A DNA stretch of 64,000 nucleotides from Daldinia sp. FL1419 (lineage: Eukaryota; Ascomycota; Sordariomycetes; Xylariales; Hypoxylaceae). Of this stretch, positions 12,490 through 23,678 are shown piece after piece. Under the pieces are notes generated by a model, which saw nothing but the letters and a program-made list of their open reading frames with translations, made no database searches and was not told the DNA's origin. Numbering within the stretch: the stretch's first letter is position 1; the number at the start of each line of letters is the position of its first letter. The position numbers and the translations under genes are program-made. The stretch is from assembly GCA_025201765.1 (NCBI GenBank), contig MU623418.1:1-64000 (forward strand), read 5' to 3'.

Positions 12490-14065
12490 CGCGACGAGTT
12501 ATATCACCTAGTAGTAGGTGATCGGGGAAAACGACGAGTATATCGCCAGGCGACCTGGTCGACGGGATATTCGGAGCTTGGCCCCTCGGTACTAGTAGAT
12601 AGGATATATCTAGGCACCAAGGAAGTATGCAGCTCGTCCGCTCTTCGTATAAAGGCGCACGTCACGGCCGCTTTGTTGGTACTAAACAGTTCGGTAGTGG
12701 GGGAAAGCTTCGCTTCGGCGGTCGGATTGCGGTTGGATGGTGGAGGATGGCGGAGGAGGGGCGCTACAACTCGCGGCGGGGGGTTGCAGACGAGGTGTAG
12801 TCGAATCGATAAATAGCAAAGTAATGTTTTTGAAAAGAACGTATGTGTACCTAGGTAGGAATCGGGGTTTTGTCTTATTTCAGACTCTACTCAAGTCTGA
12901 TAGTGTTTAGACCAGAACAAGTGGGAAGAGTAAGACAATACCCGATGCATGGTTTGAAGATGGTCTCCAGGTTGTTGCCATATGGAAGTTGGTGGGGTCG
13001 GTCTTAGGCTAGAGGTACGTAACAGATACCTACCTAGGTACCTAGGTAGGTAGTACCCAGGTAACTGAGGTACATACACCTACACCCATCCATACAAGGA
13101 GAGAAGTGGAAACTGCAGAGCAGTAAGGTGTCATCAAAGCATTCAAGTGTTCCTTCCTAGATCCTTAATAGGTACCTAAATAATAACGACTATTAGTAAG
13201 AAATATTAGTTTCTCAGTAAATAATTAACTTATATTCGATATCTCCTATAATTGACTTTATTAGTCGGAACTCAATTCAACTTGATGGGAATAGCTTGGA
13301 GGTGCTTCGGGTTGCTATTCTGCTGGTTTATGAAAGTGAATAACTACCTATCTTTAACTTGAACTAGCTACCTACAACAAGCTCCTTTTCTTCAACCACA
13401 ATTTGGGCATCATTCACATTCGTTACATTAATGTACCTAACCTAGCATAGGGCACCTAAGGAGGCATGCATTATACCTCCAATGAGTGCCTATAGAAAGA
13501 GTGGATCGCAACTATATTCCATGGAACTTGTTCCCACTGTCTTGACTCAGGCACAAGTCCACGTAGGTATCACCACCATAAGCTACCTAGCCTTTATTAC
13601 ACATAGGCAAGACACTATCATCATATGTATAATATCATCAATGCCTTTAAGCACAGCTTGAAACAGGTATTATTTCTATTCTCACTTCATTAAGTCTTCA
13701 ACTTGTCCCAACCAGACCTAAGGCCAAGTGGACGACGTAGCTTCCAAATAAACGAATTACCAATAATATGTAATGGAAACGAAGGGTATCGTGTGATAAC
13801 TGCGACGACTCCCTCCTTAGTATATGCTCGGCCCCTCACACACATTAGAAAAAAAAAGGAATATAGCATGCGACCTCGCCAACTCCGATAAGGGGCATTG
13901 CACTCTAAAAGCCCAAAGGTATGCAGTTTAGGATTATGCAACCGCCAATATCTCATCCTCCCCAAGACATAACTACTCGCCGATATCTCGTTCCGCCGAT
14001 CCTTCCACAGCAGCACCGCCTTCTGCCCTGATACCCTCATCTTTAGTCGTCCCTTGCCGAGAATT
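12490..14065. other. Intergenic region, no supported gene
   Basis: This is the promoter side of DCN1 and the 3' side of MVP1. A plus-strand open frame at 12322-12816 mostly lies antisense to DCN1 exon 1 and upstream DNA and is rejected. TACCTAGGTA palindromes occur at 12848-12857 and 13031-13040. The rest is AT-rich with no coding pattern. Confidence 0.55.
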
Positions 14066-16657
14066 CTAGTCGCCAAGGGGCATACCCTCGAGCTCGTCAA
14101 GCAAACGACGCCAATTGTCAGCCAACATCTCCGAATACTTAACACGCTCTTGTGCCCAGTCCTGATTCCATCGGCTGACATGGAACTGAGTTTGCTGAAA
14201 GTAGATAAGTTCATCGCGGAGGCACTCTTTCACAAATATAGAGCGGTTATGCTGGTTGACGATAGATTCCTTATCCTGTATATCGTTAGAATTTCTGCGT
14301 GTTTCGGTCGAATAGTAAGTGGCACGAACCTTTATAATGGCTTCGACAACTTTCTCGATCTCTCCCGGCTTGACCTCTGGTCTGGACCGTAATCCCGCAA
14401 GCTTCGTCTCATTGCTCTGAATCCTCCGTTCCAAGTGCGGGATATTGTCTTTGTCTAATCTTTCTCTTCGGTCAAAGAGGTCCCTGACGCTGACAAGTGC
14501 GTCACGTTGTCTTTTTAAGTCCTCCAGCACACCTGCATCCCATGCCTTGCTTTCATCTTCCATCAAGCTTTGGGTCGTTTGCAAATGCCGGCTCATAGCA
14601 ACTAGACCGTCATTCAGTAGAGGTACGTCGTTAGTGTCCGTAGCATAGGTATCCGAGCTCGCTTCAGTGAGGGATGTAAGAGATACGGCCAAGCGGCCGT
14701 GATCAGCTGCTACACCTTCGCTTCGCTTAACAAGACGGTCCATGATGTTACAGGTTGAAATGTACAATTCGGCGGACCGTTTAACACCCTGCTTGGTACG
14801 CTCAAAAAGCTCCTCTAACGAAGATGGCAGGGATTCCTCAAGACCAGGCGGCAGAGGTCGGCCGGTGAATTCATCGACCACTGAAATTGCTGCTTGTTTG
14901 CGCCATACCGAAAGTTCCTACAGCTCGTTAGCTTTGAATATAACAGTGTCAATAATATAGGGATCATACTGTTGGGACAGTCAAGAACATTATGACTAGC
15001 TGTTCCTGACCTAAGACAGGATGTCGAACCAGTGTGTTTAGAAATCTAGCTAGACCACGCCTTCGCTTCTCGATAAACGCGCCGTCGTTAGAAAGGTGGT
15101 TACCATTGAGTGCAACCCTCTTGGGTGGAAGTAAAGGTAACGCCCGAAATGGATATCTCTTATGCAAGCAGTCAAGTAGCCATACGAAATCGCTATACCT
15201 GCGAATGACTTTGCTACCGCGTCGCGAGCTCGTAACTTCGTAATTGTGGTGTTGAAACAAAAACATACCCTCCTTCTCCGGCATTAGCGAAACCGTGATA
15301 TTCTCATCAACCGCGATGCCAGTCCGACCACCACTAATAGTTCTAGAATGACCAATAGCTGCATTGGTACCCGGGTCGCGACCTTCCCTCTCGCTTGGGC
15401 CTCCAAAAGGGTTTGTCGTGTTATGCGAAGACGCATCGCCAAGGCCTCCGGGGTTATTCCCGTCGAAATATTCCCAGCCGCCGGAATTCGAAGATACAGA
15501 GCCACCAGCAGATTGAGGAACCGCGCCGCTGGCTGCCGAAGCCATTGTGGAAGTAGTAAAGGTGGAGGTAGTTCGAGGATGCATATCAGGGGCGTCGGAA
15601 TTGCCGTAACCATTACCGTTCAATAGATTATCATGGCTAGTACCGTTGGTCTTGGGTAACTCTCCGTGGTTGTGGTGTCTGTGGACATCAGACGAATTCC
15701 ACGGGTCGTCTTCGGGGCCGTCCATGGATGGTTTTCTACCTCGGGGTTGCGAACCGAATGGGGTTTTCGGGTTTTCGGGTTGCTGCGGCGGTTTTGCGGC
15801 AAGTTCTGTAGTATCTGGAAAGATGGATTTCTTGACCGATGTTGATGATAATCGGGCTTGCGGCAAGTCTGTAATAGGTTGGTATTATGATTTAGTTGAC
15901 TGTAATTTCTCGGCGAATAACGTAAATATCCCCGCAAGATGATGCACAGGGCAGCGCAGCGCAGCAATGAAGGTACGATAAGAACGGCTAGCCCATTGGA
16001 GAAGAATTGCGATTCGCCAAACGAACAAAAAACAAGGCGATAAAATATACAGGCAAATATATCAAGATGTTTTTTAAGGCGGAAAAGGATAACAAAAAGG
16101 AAAATAATAATAGTAATAATAATAATAATAATAATATGTATGAATCACTTACTGCGTCTTCGTTCGTCAACACCGTCTAAACTTATAGATTCACCTTCTT
16201 GCGCAAGGCCGATAAGAGCCATTAGTACGTTAAATTCGTTGCGACCGATCGGGTCAAGGCTACCAGCCGGCGCAAGTATTCCCATTATTTGCGCTTGATC
16301 GTCGGCGCCTAACTTAGCTGCAGCAAGCGTCTTGGTGACGCCTGACGACGTAACTTTACCGGCGCTTCCATCTTCTTGTACTGTCGAATCGAATGCTTCA
16401 ATGTAGCTGTCTGGTACATCAACGCCGTCGAGTAGTCCTCGAAGAAGATCGGCACGCGTTTGCTGTTTTCTCGGTGTAGGCATATCCCAAGGTGAAGCTC
16501 TACCACTGCCACCAAAGTCATCATCGTTAAATAAGGTATCCGAAGTCGACCGGGTCATAGGCCCATCATCGTCAAATAGCGACGTTCGAGACCGCGCCAT
16601 GCTTGGATTACCGGAAGACGGGGCTTCGTTCGGAGGGGAAGTACCAAAGAGAGACAT
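14066..16657 (-). CDS. MVP1: Sorting nexin Mvp1 (PX-BAR)
   Basis: Mvp1 is an endosomal PX-BAR sorting nexin that binds PI3P and helps recycle cargo such as Vps10 from endosomes. Exons in transcript order are 16657-16153, 15868-14970 and 14917-14066, giving 751 residues. The N-terminal region is Ser- and Asp-rich, followed by an EH-like helical segment (LLRGLLDGVDVPDSYIEAFD). A long disordered linker rich in Asn, Gly and Ser lies between. The PX domain is at about residues 359-470 with the phosphoinositide-binding RRYSDF at 391-396 and LPPKR after it. The C-terminal half is an alpha-helical BAR-type region that begins ELSVWRKQAAISVVDEFTGR and ends in a Trp-rich helix (VSRWNQDWAQERVKY). The length fits filamentous-fungal orthologues. 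Intron 1 is 284 nt and carries an AAT microsatellite. Confidence 0.93.
16103..16136. repeat. AAT trinucleotide microsatellite in MVP1 intron 1
   Basis: There are about eleven AAT/AGT units close to the 5' splice site of the intron. It is a simple repeat likely to vary in length between strains. Confidence 0.8.
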
Positions 16658-17636
16658 AGTCCCGGTTTGGGAAGTGGAATTGGTTGTTGTTGAAAGTCCA
16701 AGATAAGGATGATCGGCGGAATCGGCAACGATGGGTGAGCCCGTGTGGAAGGAATGAAATATCGTAATAAAGGCGTAATAGCTGAACCTAAGCTTAACAA
16801 ACCATGCGAATTAAGCAAACTAAAACTATGCGATCAAATTGAACGTGTAATGCAAGGGCCAAGCTGGAAAGTAGGTACGGATGAAAAGCGAAGAAACAGG
16901 TACTCACGTACTCAGAATTAGAAAAAAAAAAAAAAGAACTTTAAAGGAGAGAAAGAATTTGGGATCAAGTATCACAAAAGGCTGAATAAGAAGCAGCTAT
17001 TGTATCATACAAGCCCGTGCTGCCTTCCATGACTTGCCCTGCTTGAAGAACTAGCCTATGATATGGTTGCGCTGAAACGCCAGGGAAGTACAGGTGGGAC
17101 AAGGTGGGACGTGATGGGATCGGCGCTGGCAAGTGCGGAGCTGAATATGCCTGATACCTACTACATAGGTTACGTACCTACCTATGCATACATATTATAC
17201 CTAGTACATACGGATCCGTACATCAACTGCATCCATCGGCTTGGTTCAACCCATGCATACTTATATGTAGGTACATACGTGACAGTGCCAATCGTATTCA
17301 TATCGATGAATTTAATACACGTGTGTCTTGCATCTGTATAAAACAATCCGTTTGCACAAAAAATAAGGCTCTAATTAAAGCTTTTGCCTTATCAATCTAT
17401 ATGCAGGTACTAAAAATACCTACGCCGGGGTTTAACATTTCCCAAGACTTATAAATGATTCCTCGTCACAACCACCAAGAAAAGGTATAGTTATCAAGTC
17501 TCATGTTGATAGTTTGATGTATAAGCATAGATGCGCGAGTCCGCATACATTTGCGGAATTGTGTACCTAGACATACCTACGGAGACATGGTACACAATAT
17601 GGTGGTATAATTCTACCAATTTGATAAACACGCCCC
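16658..17636. other. Intergenic region, no supported gene
   Basis: The first 200 bases are the likely 5' UTR and promoter of MVP1. The remainder is AT-rich with scattered TACCTA motifs and a poly-A run near 16921-16934. No gene is visible. Confidence 0.55.
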
Positions 17637-18600
17637 TTATAGCTTATCCCAAAGCTTCGTGTCTTCCTTCGTGGTACCCTTCTCCTTCTTCTGCCGCTTG
17701 AGAATCTTCGCCGGCGGAACCTTGAAGAACAGACTGGGAGACTCGCCTGGTTTCAAGGTATGGCTTAGATATCCTCGGTGTGCAGGGTCACGGTAGTATT
17801 CAATATCCCAACGAGCTGTCGGGTCAGGCAGTCTGTAGGAAAACCCCTTCTGTCGAAGTTCCTCTAGTACAGGCTGTACGTGCTCTGATCCGGTAGGTAG
17901 AGGCTTATCGGTATGGAAACTCTTGCCACGTACGAGCCGTGTTATAGCCTGCTTGGTATAGTATCGTGTCATGATCTTTCCCCCCGCCTTCTCAACCGCC
18001 TCGATAGCCGCAGCCGAAGCGCGAGAAACAACGATATCTATCGGTTGTCTCAGTGAATCCGCTCCCCTTGCTAATAACTTAATCCCGTCCTTGATTGTTC
18101 CAACAAGATTGGACTGTATTAGTTCCTTCGGTGTGATCTGCTTCGAGGCATCGATGCGGCCGGCGTCGATCCATTCTTGTAATTTGTTGAGGTTTACTTC
18201 GGACATGACAGGCGCGTGCCTATCGAATGGTTAGTTTCGGGTGTCAATTAAAGATATAACAAAGTCTGGCTGAGTCGTACAGATTCTCGAACCCAAGCTT
18301 TCCCCTCTGAACTACCAAGGGTGTCTGACCACCCTGGAACCACGGCCTAACCTTTCCATGCTGCTTCTGACCCTTATGACCTCTTCCAGAGGTTTTACCC
18401 TTTCCCGAGGACGGACCACGACCAACACGAATACGTTTTTGATAGGCACCTGGATTGTCGGAAAGGTTCGCAAGGATGGAAGCGCTACGAGTCTGGATAG
18501 AAAGGGCGTTGAATAATCCGACCAGCGATGAACTGCTAGGCTGTTCAATAGATGCCTTGCAGCATTGGGCTGCTAGCCGGACAGGTATTCGTGGAGGCAT
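17637..18600 (-). CDS. MRPL10: Mitochondrial large-subunit ribosomal protein uL15m
   Basis: This is the mitochondrial homologue of bacterial L15, part of the mitoribosome large subunit. Exons are 18600-18281 and 18219-17637 with a 61-nt intron (GTACGA donor, CTAAC branch, TAG acceptor), giving 300 residues. The first about 40 residues are basic and hydroxylated, as in a matrix-targeting presequence. The L15 signature follows: RVGRGPSSGKGKTSGRGHKG, then QHGKVRPWFQGGQTPL. Across the splice the protein reads GFENL-HAPVMSEVNLNKLQ, matching the family. The second exon carries the L15e/L18e-like core (PIDIVVSRASAAAIEAVEKAGG) and a C-terminal extension typical of mitochondrial forms. It is a plain housekeeping gene. 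Confidence 0.93.
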
Positions 18601-19697
18601 CTTTGCGACAGGTGCCTGTATTGGGGATTTGTGGTGGGCTGCCTTTGATACAAGAATTTCCCTTCACTTAACTTTTTCTGGGGTTGCCTTCTGATAAATG
18701 TGGTCCAAGCGTCGGGTCTTCGAGTACGTACCTCGTAGTGGGGTATACCTTTTGTGGGTACCTGTCTCGTTTAATACATAGTAGACTCATAGAGAAGTAC
18801 CTATTCAACTTCCATGTGGACTTTCTATCGGAGTTGTTTGAATACCTATCCTCGATAGATTTCATAAGCAAAACCTTCGCGTACATGAATCTCTAATTTT
18901 TTATCAATTATTACGGGCGGACCAATCCAGTCAATCTCTACTACCAATATATTCAGCCATTCCTTGGACACCTTGAACCTTGGCTTCTTAAGCTCGAAAC
19001 TACCCGGCAAAGCTGTTCATTTACAAAAACTAGAGGCAGAGCCAACGGTGGCATTTCAGGTTCTGAATTTCTATTTACCTACCTAGGTTAGGTAGTTATC
19101 CTAGAAGATTGATGCTCTTATTGGGCTATATTGAAATCAAGCGTTAGAAGCAGAATAAAACGTCAGATTACCGACTCTTTCTATCAAGAGTAAATCATGG
19201 TCAAGATACTCTAATAGGTGAGTACCTAGGTAACCGTCCCGCCAATCGTTATCCATGGCAAGCATGAGTGTGTCCATCCGATATCAGCACATCCGACCGA
19301 CGATGATAGTTCTATCCCTTCCTTATTAAATCCTTATCTTCATAGGCCTTGTTCTTCCAGTTCAACCCTTCCCCGCATTGATACCATTCTTACACCTTAG
19401 GTATTTCTATACTAACCTTGCCCGAATCCCACTCTATCCAATCGAGGATTAGTATAGAATTGCGTAATAGTCATAAAGAGGTAGCATTATAGATCTATAT
19501 GCAAGCCTTATCACACTACCGCTTTGGAAAAGGTGGCAATGATGAGGGTGTCTTAACAAGTCCCGAAACGATGTGTGTAAGTGGAGAGACTACCTAACTT
19601 AATAAATATACGGGATTATCATCTACAAGCAAGCCTAGATCTACTAGTCTAGATCTACTATCCAAGACGTCGTTTTATTATTAAATACTAAAGAGAC
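18601..19697. other. Intergenic region, divergent promoters
   Basis: This lies between the divergent uL15m (minus) and MFS permease (plus) genes. It carries a TACCTAGGTA palindrome at 19223-19232 and a repeated TCTAGATCTACTA near 19635-19660. No coding frame is supported. Confidence 0.5.
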
Positions 19698-21666
19698 ATG
19701 GATGAGAAGAAGTTGGCAGTCGAAGCCACGTCAAATAACAACGTGAACGTCTCTAGTCCAACCCCTGTTCAGGCAGAAGGGCAATCAGTAGCATCATCCA
19801 AGAACCTTGACGACGCATACGATCTTTATCGGAGACAGGATGCTGTCGACCATGACCCTAACGAATCACGACAAGTACTGCGGAAGATTGACTGGAATAT
19901 TTTACCACTTTTGATGGGAACCTATCTGCTCCAATACCTTGATAAGTCGAGCGTCAACTTTGCCAGCGTTTTTGGACTAAGACAAGGGACGAATCTGCAT
20001 GGCCAGGATTACTCGTGGTCCTTGTCCATATTTTACTTTGGTATGAGGCTCGAGGACCAACTGTCACGGTAACGGCTTACCAACTATGGGTATTTCTAGG
20101 GTATTTGGTAGCGCAGTGGCCAGCTGGGTATCTTCTCCAAAGGTTCCCAGTTGGAAAGTTCATCGGCATCAGTATATTAGGTCATTAATATCACTCCTTG
20201 CTCCTCTCTACCCATGGAGATTGGACTGACGAAGACTTAGTTTGGGGCATGCTCACTATCGTTACTCCAGCATGCAAAAATTTCGCCGGCTTAGCTGTGA
20301 ACCGTTTCTTACTCGGTTGCTTTGAAGCTGTAATTAACCCAGGCTTTGTGCTTGTCGTTTCGATGTGGTGGCAACAAGGCGAACAGCCCATGAGACTGAC
20401 AACTTACTATAGTATGAACGGGATCGCAGGTATCTGTGGCGGTCTGCTTGGTTATGCTGGTGAGTTCTGTGAGATATCAGATTAAGACTAGACTTTTCTA
20501 ACTTGCATGTAGTATGTTGTAGCCATAGCCCTACTGCCCTGTCGTCCCCCTTTTCCCTATTCATCCCCTAACCCGAGCTCTGCTCTACAGCGAATCTTTC
20601 CGTTCTTTTTCTGGCACTAACGCATAACAGATTGGTCATGTCACAGCGGGTCTACCTCCTTGGATGTACATCTTTCTCGTGTTCGGTTCTATAAGTTTGG
20701 CCTGGGGCACCATCTTCCTGATATTCATGCCCGATCTTCCCTCGACAGCACGGTTTCTAGACGAAAAGCAGAGAATAATCGCAGTCGAACGAGTAGCTAA
20801 GAATAGACAAGGAATAAAGAACCACCACTTCAAAACGTACCAGATGTGGCAATGTCTCTTAGATCCAAAAACGTGGATTTTATTTGTTATGGCTATTGCA
20901 GCGCAGATTCCAAATGCTGCCCAGTCGAGTGTATCACGCCCATTTTCCTCTTAAGTGGCAAGCAGAGCCCAAAACTAACACTCTGATTAGTTTACTTCGA
21001 TTATCTTGGGGACGTTTGGCTTCGACGTGCTCCAGACACAGTACTTACAGATCCCGGGAAATTTAGTACAATTTTTTTCTCTCCTTCTATCTGGCTGGAT
21101 TAGTTCCCGATTTCCGAACAGACGTTGTGCGGTCATGTTAGTGGGGAATTTGATCTGTGTCGGCTGTGGTGCGGCCCTTGTCGGACTACCGGTTGGTCCA
21201 GATGGGACGTATAACAGATGGGGACGACTGGTTGCACTCTGGCTGTGCTCATTCCAATCCGTAGGTTTCAGTTTAAGCTTGACGATGGTAAGCAGTAATG
21301 TCGCTGGATATACGAAGAAACAGCTCACGGGAGCTTTCTTGTTTGTAGGTTATTGTGTTGGGAACATAATAGGGCCTCAAACATTCATCGAAGCAGAGGC
21401 ACCATTCTATACCTCTGCTTATGTCGCGTGAGTCTTCCAGGAATATAGACTTACGCTCATAACTGACTGTTTCTACTAGGATCCTCGTCGGCTACTCTGT
21501 GAAGACAGCAATGGTCGTGGTGCTATACCTATATATGTGGATAGCAAATAAGAAACGTGACCGCGAAGCCGCTTTAGAGGATCCAGAGCAAGAAGAACAA
21601 GCTATCGAACAAGGAATGCAGGATGCTACCGAGATAGATAACAAGGGTTTCAGATATGTGCTGTGA
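19698..21666 (+). CDS. MFS permease, Dal5/allantoate-type (anion:cation symporter)
   Basis: It is a predicted 12-helix plasma-membrane permease of the fungal ACS family, whose members import small organic anions such as allantoate, nicotinate or pantothenate. The substrate cannot be told from sequence. Exons by hand are 19698-20040, 20100-20180, 20241-20459, 20647-20930, 20991-21427 and 21480-21666, giving 516 residues. Family landmarks are RKIDWNILPLLMGTYLLQYLDKSS in TM1 (conserved D and K), YLVAQWPAGYLLQRFPVGK, CKNFAGLAVNRFLLGCFEA and the C-terminal ending KGFRYVL. The third intron is a problem: the acceptor at 20630 keeps the conserved IGHVT but shifts the frame with the only good donor. 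The acceptor at 20646 keeps frame but drops those five residues. Confidence 0.8.
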
Positions 21667-22591
21667 AGTAATACCAACTTCCAACAAAATCGTACAGGTA
21701 CACGCGCACCAACCACTAGGAGATTCTGCTGGGATTCCCTAATTCTATCGAAATTTTACTCATACACAAAAGAAAATTGTTGGATAAAGTAACCATACAT
21801 ACCTACCTATCTACTATAATAATAACGGACCACGTAACGTTATCCTTAGCGACTAGGGTATCACTACTAAGATTGTAGCTACACGGATCGTAACGAGAGC
21901 TAAGCCACGCTCTCGGAACTAAATCTCAGATCGGCTTTGCTGAGATATATGTTCCCTATCCACAGTAGTTCCTTACTGCTAATTTAAGGCAACAGCTAGG
22001 CCAACATATTCGGACATGTGGCTTCTGTGATGGCTGGAGCTAGACTTGTCAGATGCTTGGTAAATGTGAGTTAAGTGTTGGTTTAATTACGTGAATAATT
22101 ATTGTAGGAACACTATATGAAATGAATGGGCCACCGTAGGAAGACCTGAGAATGTTGCATGACTAGGCTTGAGTAGAGCTTGGAGGCACATAGTAGCTAA
22201 AAAAAATATTCCGTTTCACGAAACGAAAGCCTGTAACTACCGAGTGGATGTGACTAATAACAGTATGATCGATGAGGGGACCTAACTGACGGGTGGCTGC
22301 CATATCTTGATAGACTACCTAACGCATGGAGATACTGATGACTCCTATGATGGTTCAAGTCGTTTCACATCTGATATAACTAATCTAGACCCTTCTTGCG
22401 CTTCCCTTGAATTGGTTCTTAATTTATTCCGCTAGGAATGCTGCCTTTCTTCTAGGCTGAGTTCTATGCTTCAGGCCCAGGTCTAAGCCCGTGGCTACCT
22501 AGGCGTGAATATGAACCTTGATGTGGTGGGGTGATTGATTCATAATGCGGCTTGGTTCATCTCTGGTTGAGTGGGAATGTGGACCCCATGG
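21667..22591. other. Convergent intergenic region, no supported gene
   Basis: This lies between the 3' ends of the MFS permease and LSM3. It is AT-rich with short unpatterned open frames only. Confidence 0.55.
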
Positions 22592-23052
22592 TTAATAATT
22601 ATGAGGGGAGACAAGGACAACACTATCCCCTAGAGCTGGATATTAGACGAAGATAGCTAAGAAAAGAAGGTAAGTGACTGACCTCTCACGAACAGCATTT
22701 CGGACTTCTTAGTTGTTGTCTCATAGAGCGTTAGTAAGGCAAAGCTATGATGAGCAAGAGAGTACTTACCCTAATTTCCTCCTCGTCGTCATCTTCATCT
22801 ACCGTATAGATGGTTTCTACAACGTCGCCCAAGACTAAATTCATATGACTATCGTAGGCCTTTTATATATACGTTAGTTGGAGGGGAAAATAATTTGGTG
22901 TGAGTTAGCGGTGGTTCACATACATGAAGTCGGCCCTTTAGTTCACGGTCGCCACGTAACTTGACGAATACGACCTCGTCAAGGAGAAGGCGTACAAGGT
23001 CGAGAGGCTCAGATACCGAACCACTAGCGGGGCCTTCTTCACCACCTGCCAT
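22592..23052 (-). CDS. LSM3: U6 snRNA-associated Sm-like protein LSm3
   Basis: LSm3 is a subunit of the Lsm2-8 ring that binds the U6 snRNA 3' end in the nucleus and of the Lsm1-7 ring in cytoplasmic mRNA decay. Exons in transcript order are 23052-22924, 22859-22770, 22719-22683 and 22629-22592, giving 97 residues. Sm motif 1 reads VFVKLRGDRELKGRLHAYDS with HMNLVLGDVVET after it. Sm motif 2 is KSEMLFVRGDSVVLVSP, split by the last intron. An acidic insert (DEDDDEEE) separates the motifs, as in fungal LSm3. The small final exons (37 and 38 nt) are fixed by the conserved sequence and by CTAAC branch points. It is transcribed divergently from the next gene. Confidence 0.93.
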
Positions 23053-23678
23053 TATAAAGAGACTGGGTTAAGGGTTGATAGATTGGGCTAACGTTCTCCA
23101 GGTGGCGGTGTAATTGTTTCGAGTACGGCGTTGAAGCTGAGATTGGAATGGTGTAAGAGGTATGGGACGTAATATATGGATTTAACGATTTGACGATTTG
23201 ACGATTTGATGTTCGTAGCTTGGTGAAAGGGAATGGGTCCGAGGCTTGGCAAAATCGTAAATAAGGCTTATCTAAGCTTCCTTTTTTTTTTTAAAGCTAT
23301 GACCACCATAAAACATCAGGTAGGTACCTCGAGTATTGTACCTTTGACGATGTTAGTAGGTACATACACTAGCACACCTTCCCCATACCCACCTGTACCT
23401 AGCTACTTTTTAGTGTAAATTAGAGTTTTATGGGGAAGTTCTCCACGGCTCCGCAACTCCACAACTTTGTAATTTCATATCAATCATAATTCTATAAAAA
23501 CTCAGGTAGCCTTGGGTAGGAAAGTCTAGGTACCTGCCTAAGAACGGTTTGGTCTCCTCGGATTCACCGCAAAATCACGTCTACTACGTGCTCTTATCGT
23601 TAATTACATCGTCCGTCTGGCTCATCCGGGTCAGTAATCTCTCTGCGCCGGTCATGATAACACTTGATACCTCTTATT
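23053..23678. other. Divergent intergenic region
   Basis: This is the shared upstream region of LSM3 and the following large gene. It holds a short tandem repeat at 23185-23208 and GGTACCT-type motifs. No gene is visible. Confidence 0.5.
23185..23208. repeat. Three 8-bp tandem copies of ACGATTTG
   Basis: Three perfect ACGATTTG units lie end to end, flanked by partial copies, about 135 bp upstream of the LSM3 start codon. This could be a protein-binding array or slippage. Confidence 0.75.

Noticed and set aside
12322..12816. 164-codon plus-strand open frame
   Set aside because: It runs antisense across DCN1 exon 1 and its promoter. The DCN1 exons on the other strand have clear homology and phase.
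13690..14214. 174-codon minus-strand open frame
   Set aside because: It overlaps the end of MVP1 in another frame and has no protein-like pattern.
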